51,483 nucleotides of DNA from Burkholderiaceae bacterium. Lineage in GTDB: Bacteria > Pseudomonadota > Gammaproteobacteria > Burkholderiales > Burkholderiaceae_C. This document shows positions 44,913 through 51,483 of this stretch, in pieces. Both the position numbers and the translations under genes were made by a program. The notes beneath the pieces are model-generated. The model was given only the letters and a program-made list of their open reading frames with translations. It did no database searches and was not told where the DNA came from. The stretch is from NCBI GenBank assembly GCA_018780645.1, contig JADMJJ010000026.1, positions 1 through 51,483 on the forward strand, given 5' to 3'. Position 1 is the stretch's first letter. Every line of letters begins with the position of its first letter.

Positions 44913-45542
44913 ATTTACTTCTTTCAGGATGCAATGCCCCACGGTGCCAAACAAGGGCACGACAAAGGGCACAAGCCAGCCGATATCGGATGGCTTCGGG
45001 TCAAGTCGCCGGGAGAAAGCTCGCGTAGCGCACCTGAGAGGTGCGGCGCCGGGGGAACAGTCAAAAGCGACGGCATCGCCGCCGACCGAACCCAGGGGGT
45101 ATTCGAGACTGCCCGTTGGCGTTACCGATCTGAGGGATCGATTTGCAAGTCATTCACTGGGAATGCCCGCTGGCCGTGGCTGCCTGAAAGAGGTCGAAGG
45201 GGATGAACGAACAGCACCAACATTTGTGCCGAAGCTCGCATTCTATACCGATTCGGGTTTTCACGAGTATTGGTTTGAACATTTTTGGCTCTACCCCCGC
45301 GAACCGGGGAATTGTTCACGGCCGCTCGCGGCCATCCGCCCGATTGCATCAACGAACCCGCTGCCTATAATCGCCGCTCGGTCGGCAGTACACCCAGGCC
45401 TTGCCGCGCGGCCTACCGCGAGCTAAACCTGCCATCTTGAACCCTATGCTGTGGTCACCTTCATGCGTGTGCCCGGCTGGAAGTCGGCGAGCACCAGCGC
45501 TCCCTTTGCGGAGATCTGAGCACAGGCGTTTGGAGACCTTCC
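44913..45542. other. 630-base region: helicase leader and DUF2087 gene promoter
   Basis: No protein-like gene is evident. The left part would be the 5' leader of the helicase mRNA; it contains a palindrome GCCAGCCGATATCGGATGGC at 44974-44993. A TATAGAAT box on the minus strand (45240-45247) is the likeliest helicase -10, giving a leader of about 320 bases, but no good -35 is seen. The right part holds a strong plus-strand promoter, listed separately, followed by about 170 bases to the DUF2087 gene. Confidence 0.5.
45344..45371 (+). promoter_or_regulatory. Sigma-70 type promoter upstream of DUF2087 gene
   Basis: TTGCAT (45344-45349), a 16-base spacer, and a perfect TATAAT (45366-45371). This is the best promoter I can see in the window. 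It directs transcription toward the DUF2087 gene at 45543, with a leader of about 165 bases. A small hairpin, GGCCGC-TC-GCGGCC, sits just upstream at 45320-45333. Confidence 0.7.
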
Positions 45543-46124
45543 ATGTCCCGTGAGTCCCTGCCCCTGCAGGCCGACGATCTGTCGGCCTTTGCCAAGTCCC
45601 TGCGCCTGCAACTGGCGCAACACCTCGAATCCCGCGCCGCCCTGCCCGGCCATCTGAGCCTCTTGAACATGCTGGCCCGTGCCGCCGGCCATCGCAATAT
45701 GCAGGGTCTGCGCGCCGCCGCCCTGAGGGTGGTCAGAGCGGATTCCCCCCAGCCGCAGCCTGCACCAGCCCGCGGCCCCAGGCACCCCGAGCTGAGCGAG
45801 ATCGCCGACCGCGCGCTGCGCCAGTTCGACGACCAGGGCCGGCTGGTGCGCTGGCCCAGCCGCTACCAGGTGCAGCGCTATGCCCTGTGGGGCCTGTGGC
45901 TGCATTTCGATGGCAAGCGCCGCTACACCGAACCGGAAGTCAACGAGTTGCTGAACTCGCGGCACGGTTTCGGTGACCACTGCACCCTGCGCCGCGAGCT
46001 CGTCGAGATGAAGTTGCTGGCCCGCACCGATGGCGGCAAGGAGTACCGCAAGCTCCCCGCCCGGCCCGAGCCGGACATGCTGCCTCTGCTGCGCGAGCTG
46101 CGGGAGCGCTCGCTGGGCCGTTGA
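45543..46124 (+). CDS. DUF2087 domain protein
   Basis: A 193-aa protein with two parts. Residues 1 to about 75 are helical (LSAFAKSLRLQLAQHL, LSLLNMLARAAGHRNMQGLR) and resemble a small helical DNA- or RNA-associated module. Residues about 95-175 form the DUF2087 domain: RYALWGLWLHFDGKRRYTEPEVNELL followed by CTLRRELVEMKLLARTDGGKEYRKL, like a winged-helix regulator domain. It may act as a transcription factor, but the target is unknown. GGAGA precedes the ATG. It converges on the LytTR operon with only 10 bases between stops. Confidence 0.85.
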   Translation: MSRESLPLQADDLSAFAKSLRLQLAQHLESRAALPGHLSLLNMLARAAGHRNMQGLRAAALRVVRADSPQPQPAPARGPRHPELSEIADRALRQFDDQGRLVRWPSRYQVQRYALWGLWLHFDGKRRYTEPEVNELLNSRHGFGDHCTLRRELVEMKLLARTDGGKEYRKLPARPEPDMLPLLRELRERSLGR

Positions 46125-46134
46125 TGTGCCTGGG

Positions 46135-46896
46135 CTACATCTGCTTGAACAAGTGGGTGTAGCTCTCGGCCACCGGCAGGGTGTCGGCGCAGTCCTTGAG
46201 CTTGACCTGCAGTCGGCCGCGGAAGTCGCGCGTCACGCCGGCAATCGCCGTGGCATTGACCAGGGTCGAGCGATGGATCTGCCAGAACTGCTGCGGGTCC
46301 AGCTCCTCGACCAGTTCCTTGAGCGGCTTGCGTATCAGCGCCTCGGCCTCGCGCGTCATCACACGGGTGTACTTGGTGTCGGACTGGAAGTACAGCACCT
46401 CGTCAACGGTGATCAGCTTCAGCATCTGACCCACCGAGGCATTGATCCAGCGCAGCGGCTGGCGCGTCGCCGTCTGCGCCGAGCGCGCCACCAGTTGGTC
46501 GAGCACGCGGCCGATGTCGAGCACAGGCTGGCTGAGGCGCTGCTTGATGCGGTTGATGGCGGTGAACAGCCGTGCCGGCTGCAGCGGCTTGAGCAGATAG
46601 TCCACCGCGCCCTGATCGAAGGCCTCCACCGCGTACTGGTCGTAGGCAGTGACGAAGACCACATGGCTGCGCTGACCGACCTGGCGCGCCACCTCCATGC
46701 CGGTCAGGCCGGGCATCTGGATGTCCAGAAACATCAGGTCGGGCTGGTGCGTTTGCAGCAGTTGCAAGGCCTGCAGACCATCGCTGGCCTCACCGACGAT
46801 GCTCAGCTCGGGCCACAGCCGGCCCAGGTGTTCAATCAGTTCCTGACGCAGGGTGTCTTCGTCTTCGGCGACGATGGCGGTGGGCAGGCTCTTCAT
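46135..46896 (-). CDS. LytTR-type response regulator (AlgR/LytR family)
   Basis: Response regulator of 253 aa. The receiver domain (1 to about 120) has the acidic pocket EDED near residue 11, the phosphoacceptor Asp58 in LMFLDIQMPG, the switch Thr in VVFVTAYD and the Lys in YLLKPLQPARL. The C-terminal LytTR DNA-binding domain (about 150-253) contains YFQSDTKYTRVMT and FWQIHRSTLVN. It is last in a three-gene operon with two LytS-type kinases, each coupled through an ATGA overlap. Such systems often control exopolysaccharide, virulence or carbon-uptake genes. Confidence 0.93.
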   Translation of the reverse strand: MKSLPTAIVAEDEDTLRQELIEHLGRLWPELSIVGEASDGLQALQLLQTHQPDLMFLDIQMPGLTGMEVARQVGQRSHVVFVTAYDQYAVEAFDQGAVDYLLKPLQPARLFTAINRIKQRLSQPVLDIGRVLDQLVARSAQTATRQPLRWINASVGQMLKLITVDEVLYFQSDTKYTRVMTREAEALIRKPLKELVEELDPQQFWQIHRSTLVNATAIAGVTRDFRGRLQVKLKDCADTLPVAESYTHLFKQM

Positions 46897-48011
46897 GGCT
46901 GCAGATCCAGGATGAATGAGGTGTCGAGGTCGCCGCTCTCGCAGCGCAGGGTCGTGCCCTGGCCGGTCAGGGCCTGAAGACGCTGCTGCAGGGTGGCCAT
47001 CTCGGCGGCGTCGCCGCACAGGCCAGGTCGGCCGAGGTGCAGTCGGATGCGCCAGCCGCGGGCGGCCAGTTCGGCCTGCAAGCCGCAGCTCGGCAGCTCG
47101 TCATGGCACAGCTGCAAGGCGCGCTGCAACAGCGGCAGCAGGACCATGGGCGGCAGCGGCTGGCCCCCGAGCTCGGCGGGCCAGTCGCGCTGCAGGCGCG
47201 GCGCGGCCTCGCCCAGGCGCACCGCCAGGTAGCTGTCCAGCAGTTCGGCCTCTGCCTCCAGCGTGCTGCCCATGTCACGCAGGCGCGGCAGCGCCACGCG
47301 CAGATGGCGTATCAGTTGCTCCAGCCGCGGCGCGGCGGCTGCCTTGCCCTGCTGGTAGTCCTGCTCGATGCCCACCAGGGTGTCGAACAGGAACTGCGGA
47401 TCAATCTGCGCCTGCATAGTGGCCAGCCGGGCGGCCATCGCCTTGCGCGTCAAAACGCTCTGGGCCTGAAGGCTGCGCTGGACGGCGGCCTGGCTGCGGC
47501 GCAGGCGCAGATTCATTTCATGCACAGCCACCGCCAGACCGGCGCTGAGGCTGATGCTGAGCAGGTCGCCCAGCATGGAACTCCAATGCCAGATCGGCAT
47601 CGGCGGCTTGTCCTTGGCAAGGTACATCAGGTCCATGGCATTGGGCCATTGCAGCCAGTCAATGGCCACGCGGCACAGCAGCATGGACAGGGCCGCACCC
47701 ACCAGGGTGGCGAACGCCAGGCGCCAGGCGCGGTGCGGGTGTTCCGGGGCACTGCGATCCGCCGGCAACCAGCACAGCGCCAGCAACAACGCAGCCATCA
47801 CGGGCAACAGCAGCTGGCGCGCCATAGCCAGCAGCGCCTCCGGCCGGTGCCAGACCTCATAGATCGCCCCCAGATCGACCGCGCCATAGAGCAGGCCGAT
47901 CAAAAACCAGATCATCAACTCGCGCGGTTGGGTGGAGCGCCAGGCATGCCACACAAAGGCCAAGGGCGTCGACCGGCCCTCTGCTGCGGCCAGAGGCATG
48001 ACTGCACTCAT
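46893..48011 (-). CDS. Degenerate LytS-type sensor kinase (pseudokinase)
   Basis: A 372-aa membrane protein with four hydrophobic segments (about 30-170), then a His_kinase-like region. In place of the catalytic PHFLFN motif it reads DPQFLFD, so the phosphoacceptor His is Gln206 and the following Asn is Asp. The ATPase half is also eroded: where the active neighbour has LVENAIKHG this one has LLQRALQLCHD, and no G-box (DxGxG) remains. It is therefore unlikely to autophosphorylate. It sits between an intact kinase and the LytTR regulator and is joined to both by ATGA overlaps. The frame is intact, so selection seems to preserve it. Confidence 0.82.
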   Translation of the reverse strand: MSAVMPLAAAEGRSTPLAFVWHAWRSTQPRELMIWFLIGLLYGAVDLGAIYEVWHRPEALLAMARQLLLPVMAALLLALCWLPADRSAPEHPHRAWRLAFATLVGAALSMLLCRVAIDWLQWPNAMDLMYLAKDKPPMPIWHWSSMLGDLLSISLSAGLAVAVHEMNLRLRRSQAAVQRSLQAQSVLTRKAMAARLATMQAQIDPQFLFDTLVGIEQDYQQGKAAAAPRLEQLIRHLRVALPRLRDMGSTLEAEAELLDSYLAVRLGEAAPRLQRDWPAELGGQPLPPMVLLPLLQRALQLCHDELPSCGLQAELAARGWRIRLHLGRPGLCGDAAEMATLQQRLQALTGQGTTLRCESGDLDTSFILDLQP

Positions 48012-49144
48012 GCTGCCTCCATGGCCATCGTCACCGGCGAGACGGCACCGTAGGGTAGACGCAGGCGCGCCACCACGCCATGCGGCGAGGCCGCCTCCAG
48101 TTCGAGCGCGGCATCGGGCCCGAACAGCGAGTGCAGCCGCGCGCGCGTATTGGCCAGGCCCACTCCGCTGCCGGCGCTGGCACTGGCGCAGAACCCCTGC
48201 CCGGTGTCCGCAACTTCGACAATCAGCATGCCTGCGCCTTGCTGGCGCGCGCGAATGCTGATGTGGCCGCCCTCAGGCAGCGGTGCCAGACCATGCTTGA
48301 TGGCGTTCTCGACCAAAGTCGCCAGCACCATTGGCGGCAGCCGCGCGCTCAGCAACTCCGGCGCGGCGCTGATTGCGTAGCCCAGCCGAGCACCCATGCG
48401 CATCTGCAGGATGCTCAGGTAGTTACGCACCAGTTCCAGTTCCTCGCCCAGGGTCGAGTCGGCGCGGCGCATGCTGGGCAGGGCGGCGCGCAGATAGGCA
48501 ATGAGATGACGCAGCATGTCGCGGCCGCGCTCCGGCGTGGTCTCGTACAGACGCTTCACATTGGCCAGCGTGTTGAACAGAAAGTGCGGCTCGATCTGCG
48601 CATTCAGCGCTGACAGCTGGGCCTCGACCTGACGCGTCTGCAGCCGCTCCTGCTGCAGACCAGCGGCGAGCAAGGTCTGCTCGGCCTGCCGCGCCTGGCG
48701 GGCGCGCAGGAACAGCGCATAGGCCATGCCGCCCATCAGGCTCCACAGACCGACGATGGACAGCATCCAAACCCATTCAAAGGTGATCTTGGGGTTGAAA
48801 AAGAACGCCACGCGGTTGCGCAAGATGGCCCCCACCGCGGCGGCCAGCACAATCGCAAGTGCCCGCCAGGCCAGCGCCCTGGCGCCGGGTCTAGGGGCCA
48901 GCCAGGCCTCGGCGCAGGCAATGCCCAGCAACAGCGTCAGGCCGGACAGCAGGGTCTGGCGGGTGTAACGCAGAAGGCCCGGAAACCAGGCCTCCTCGGC
49001 GTCGTAGCCGGCATACCACGAGAGCATGCGGGCGCAGGCAAACACCGAGCACAGGCCCAGCATGACCAGCAGCACGCGCAGGTTGAACACGGCCTTGAAG
49101 GCCTGGCCGGGTGAGGCGCTGGGCGTATCGGCGGATATCGGCAT
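48008..49144 (-). CDS. LytS/YehU-type sensor histidine kinase
   Basis: Membrane sensor kinase of 378 aa, first gene of the operon. About four hydrophobic segments span residues 20-150. The kinase core has the phosphoacceptor motif QIEPHFLFNTL (His187), the N-box LVENAIKHG (Asn280), and the G-boxes in VADTGQGF and GVGLANTRARLHSLFG, so it should be active. The ATG at 49144 is chosen over a longer frame whose N-terminus lies in non-hydrophobic intergenic sequence. Its stop overlaps the pseudokinase start. It likely phosphorylates the LytTR regulator encoded two genes downstream. Confidence 0.92.
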   Translation of the reverse strand: MPISADTPSASPGQAFKAVFNLRVLLVMLGLCSVFACARMLSWYAGYDAEEAWFPGLLRYTRQTLLSGLTLLLGIACAEAWLAPRPGARALAWRALAIVLAAAVGAILRNRVAFFFNPKITFEWVWMLSIVGLWSLMGGMAYALFLRARQARQAEQTLLAAGLQQERLQTRQVEAQLSALNAQIEPHFLFNTLANVKRLYETTPERGRDMLRHLIAYLRAALPSMRRADSTLGEELELVRNYLSILQMRMGARLGYAISAAPELLSARLPPMVLATLVENAIKHGLAPLPEGGHISIRARQQGAGMLIVEVADTGQGFCASASAGSGVGLANTRARLHSLFGPDAALELEAASPHGVVARLRLPYGAVSPVTMAMEAA

Positions 49145-49291
49145 GAGCGGATTGTGCGGCCGACGGCGCCACGCCGGGGCGGCATTGCGACGAAACCGGA
49201 CTGGCGGCGACGAGTTCAGGAAACAGCCAATAGCTACGAACGGTTGGGGTCGGAGCTGCCGGAGGGACCCGTCAGGTCCAACCCACAATGA

Positions 49292-51088
49292 CTAAAGGAG
49301 TTGTGCCGGGCACCACCCCCGCAGGCTGTTGAAGAAGGCCACGCCCTCGGCCTGCGCCAGATCGCCGATCATCAGCCGCGCCTCGACGATGCGGCCCTCG
49401 GCTAGCAGCTGCTCGCGATACACCCCCGGCAGCAGGCCGGCCTCGGCACGCGGGGTCAGCCACTGGCCGGCGCGCTGCAGGGCCAGATTGCCGATCGCGC
49501 ACTCGGTCAACTCGCCATCGGTGTTCCACAGGATCAGGTCGAAGGCCTCGGGCGGCTTGTGGGCGAGCAAGGCGTCGTAAAGCTCGCGGCGGGTGGTCTT
49601 GTGCTGCAGGAATTCGGCGGCGGAGCCGCGGCTGTCGATCGGCGCTGACGCTAGGGCCAGCGAGACGACAGCCGGGGTGTCGGCCAGCGGCATGGCTTGC
49701 AGAGTGATGGCACCGTTTGCGGCCACGGTCAGCCGGGTGCGCCAGCTGCCCTCCGCCTTTTCTTGGGCAAGCCGCTGCAGCGCGGCGCGGACCTCGGCCA
49801 GATCCAAGGCGAGGCCGAAGTGGCGGGCGGTCCGCTGCAGCCGCTGCAGATGGCCGGCCAGGCGCGGGAACTGACCATCCTGCAGCCGCAGGGTCTCCAG
49901 CGCAGCGATCGGCGCCTGGGCGCGCAGCAGAAAGCGGCTCTTGGCCCGCCATTCGGCGACCTCGGCGGCCGGGTCGGAGTCCAAGGTGATGGCACTGCCG
50001 ATGCCACATTGCAGATGGCCTGCGGCCAGTTCCACCGTGCGTATCGGCACATTGAAGGTGGCCGCCCCGCCCGGCTGCAGCAGCCCTAAAGCGCCGCAGT
50101 AGAAGCCGCGCGGGCCGGGCTCCAGCTCGGCGATGATCTGCATCGCCCGCACCTTGGGCGCACCGGTCACCGAGCCGCAGGGGAACAGGGCGGCGAACAC
50201 CTGGGATAGCGTCGCGGAGGCCGGTGTGTGGGCGGTGACGGTGGATGTCATCTGCCAGACGGTGGACAGCGCATGCAGCTCGAACAGCCGCGGCACGCGC
50301 ACGCTGCCCAGGCGCGCCAGCCGCCCCATGTCATTGCGCAGCAGATCGACGATCATCAGATTCTCGGCCCGCTCCTTGACGCTGGTGCGCAGGTATTGCT
50401 GCCGGGCCTCGTCCTCCACCACATCGCGGCCACGCGGCGCCGTGCCCTTCATTGGCTGCGCGGCCAGTTGCCAGTCCTGCGAGCCGGCGCTTTCGCCCTG
50501 GGCGCTGCTGGGGCGCCAATCGAAGAACAGCTCGGGGGAGACACTGGCCACGGCGTGGTCACCGTCTTGCAAGAACAGCGAGAAGCCCCCAGGCTGGGCG
50601 GCGTGCAGCGCGCGAAACAGCTGCCAGGCCGTCGCACCCTCGGCCAGGCGCGACTTGAGCCGGGTGGTTAGATTGACCTGGTAGCAGTCGCCGCTGCGTA
50701 TCCATTCGCGGATACGCTCTATCTGATGCAGCTCGGCGACCTCGGCCTGGGTATCGAGCCAGTCGCTGTTCAGCGCCTGCGGCGGAGCGGTATCCGCCGG
50801 CCAGTCAACCGGGGCCGCATCGAAAACCGCGAACTCGGCCAATGGACCATCTGACGGACCATGGATGGCGAGCGCAGCATCAAAGGCGGCAGCCGCCTCG
50901 TAGCGCACCCCGCCCAGCACCCAGGCGCCATTCAGGCTGGCGCGCCAGGCCTGATCGAGCACGGCTGCCACCTCGCCCGGCGCGAACGCCCGCAGCCAAC
51001 GCGCCGGTGGCTGCAAAAAGGCGCCATGCAGCCGCTCCCCGTCCTCGCGGGACAGCGGATGGCGCGGAAAGTCAAAGGCGGCGTACAT
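49292..51088 (-). CDS. pabBC: Fused aminodeoxychorismate synthase component I / lyase
   Basis: Folate-pathway fusion protein of 598 aa that makes 4-aminobenzoate from chorismate. The N-terminal PabB part (about 1-350) has CYQVNLTTR, SPELFF, the QPMKGTAPRG loop with the catalytic Lys, and PCGSVTGAPKVRAMQII. The C-terminal PabC part (about 370-598) is a fold-type IV PLP lyase with the Schiff-base Lys in HKTTRRELYD and TECAIGNLALQ and AGLLPGVYRE. In many bacteria the two are separate genes; fusion is common in Burkholderiales. It lies 15 bases after orn on the same strand. The glutamine amidotransferase PabA is not in the window. Confidence 0.94.
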   Translation of the reverse strand: MYAAFDFPRHPLSREDGERLHGAFLQPPARWLRAFAPGEVAAVLDQAWRASLNGAWVLGGVRYEAAAAFDAALAIHGPSDGPLAEFAVFDAAPVDWPADTAPPQALNSDWLDTQAEVAELHQIERIREWIRSGDCYQVNLTTRLKSRLAEGATAWQLFRALHAAQPGGFSLFLQDGDHAVASVSPELFFDWRPSSAQGESAGSQDWQLAAQPMKGTAPRGRDVVEDEARQQYLRTSVKERAENLMIVDLLRNDMGRLARLGSVRVPRLFELHALSTVWQMTSTVTAHTPASATLSQVFAALFPCGSVTGAPKVRAMQIIAELEPGPRGFYCGALGLLQPGGAATFNVPIRTVELAAGHLQCGIGSAITLDSDPAAEVAEWRAKSRFLLRAQAPIAALETLRLQDGQFPRLAGHLQRLQRTARHFGLALDLAEVRAALQRLAQEKAEGSWRTRLTVAANGAITLQAMPLADTPAVVSLALASAPIDSRGSAAEFLQHKTTRRELYDALLAHKPPEAFDLILWNTDGELTECAIGNLALQRAGQWLTPRAEAGLLPGVYREQLLAEGRIVEARLMIGDLAQAEGVAFFNSLRGWCPAQLL

Positions 51089-51103
51089 GGCGCCCCGGCA
51101 GCC

Positions 51104-51483
51104 TTACAGGCTCAGCAGATGGGTGCGGTAATAGACGAGTTCGTCGATCGACTCATGGATGTCGGCCAGCGCGGTATGCGCCTGGGCCTTCTTGAAGCCA
51201 TCCAGGATGGCTGGCTTCCAGCGCTTGGCCAGTTCCTTCAGCGTGCTGACGTCCAGATTGCGGTAGTGGAAGAAGCTTTCCAGCGTCGGCATGTAGTTGG
51301 CCAGGAAGCGGCGGTCCTGGCAGATGCTGTTGCCGCACATCGGCGACTTGCCCTTGGGCACATAGGTCTTCAGGAAGGCGATCACCTGGGCGGTGGCTTC
51401 TTCCTCGGTGACGGTCGACGCCTTGACCCGGTCGATCAGCCCGCTCTTGCCGTGCGTGCCCTTGTTCCAGTTGTCCATCTTGT
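51104..51483 (-). CDS. orn: Oligoribonuclease, 3' part
   Basis: Oligoribonuclease, a DEDDh 3'-5' exoribonuclease that degrades 2-5 nucleotide RNAs, including pGpG from cyclic di-GMP turnover. The frame runs open off the right edge, so only about the last 125 of 180 residues are seen. Conserved parts include [39 protein letters not shown] and [19 protein letters not shown], which carry the later DEDDh catalytic Asp and His. The first DEDD acids lie beyond the window. The following gene on the strand is pabBC, 15 bases away, so they may be co-transcribed. Confidence 0.95.
   Translation of the reverse strand, partial: KMDNWNKGTHGKSGLIDRVKASTVTEEEATAQVIAFLKTYVPKGKSPMCGNSICQDRRFLANYMPTLESFFHYRNLDVSTLKELAKRWKPAILDGFKKAQAHTALADIHESIDELVYYRTHLLSL

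Noticed and set aside
45444-45980. 178-aa minus-strand open frame ending GALVLADFQPGTRMKVTTA
   Set aside because: Its C-terminal residues look protein-like, but most of it is antisense to the DUF2087 gene and no homologous family comes to mind. It could be a gene remnant, but support is too weak.
1-51483. tRNA, rRNA, insertion sequence or prophage signatures
   Set aside because: I found no T-loop/anticodon arrangement, rRNA-like sequence, transposase or integrase motif. A covariance-model scan would be needed to exclude small RNAs.

Overview
This 51.5 kb window is GC-rich chromosome from a betaproteobacterium. The gene content (rpsA-ihfB-lapAB, gluQ, a fused pabB-pabC, an aotJQMOP-type operon, LytS/LytTR signalling, DUF2520, DUF599, DUF2087) and the densely packed, often ATGA-coupled genes fit Burkholderiales. 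A Roseateles/Paucibacter-type member is my best guess, by inference only. I saw no rRNA, tRNA, CRISPR array, intact insertion sequence or prophage.

Layout. (1) 1-9 kb: the end of rpsA, then ihfB, lapA-lapB, three coupled glycosyltransferase-like genes, an opposing GT4 glycosyltransferase, an MsbA-type exporter and a ComEA-like helix-hairpin-helix protein. This is mainly an LPS/envelope block. A repeated hairpin sits just upstream of both lapA and msbA. (2) 9-19 kb: a patatin-like phospholipase, a very large protein (1681 aa) that is almost wholly tandem octapeptide repeats (192 units by my count), and dnaE converging on it. (3) 19.1-19.8 kb: a 670-base gene-free stretch with two large imperfect inverted-repeat elements in tandem. 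(4) 19.8-26.7 kb: a cyclophilin, trhO, an alpha/beta hydrolase, and a five-gene basic amino acid ABC transporter operon ordered like Pseudomonas aotJQMOP. (5) 26.7-31.3 kb: a CYTH-CHAD protein, a c-di-GMP phosphodiesterase with a degenerate GGDEF domain, a chemoreceptor remnant and a small unknown gene.

(6) 31.5-35.9 kb: an accessory-looking cluster. It has a 53-aa membrane protein, a DUF3562 protein, a pyruvate-phosphate-dikinase-like protein lacking the C-terminal PEP/pyruvate barrel, and a coupled large protein with a PhoU/DUF47-like C-terminus. FNR/Anr-like boxes flank the cluster, and a perfect one lies near the chemoreceptor/MgtC pair at 41.6 kb, suggesting low-oxygen control. (7) 35.9-43.3 kb: DUF599, pirin, LysR, gluQ, FKBP, a Cache chemoreceptor, MgtC/SapB and DUF2520 genes. 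(8) 43.4-51.5 kb: a DEAD-box helicase with a long leader, a DUF2087 protein, a three-gene LytS-type kinase / degenerate kinase / LytTR regulator operon, a PabB-PabC fusion, and the end of orn.

The best candidates for something undescribed are the octapeptide-repeat giant, the truncated PPDK plus PhoU-like pair under Anr-type boxes, and the degenerate second sensor kinase in the LytS/LytTR operon. All functional names rest on motif recognition by eye; no database search was possible.
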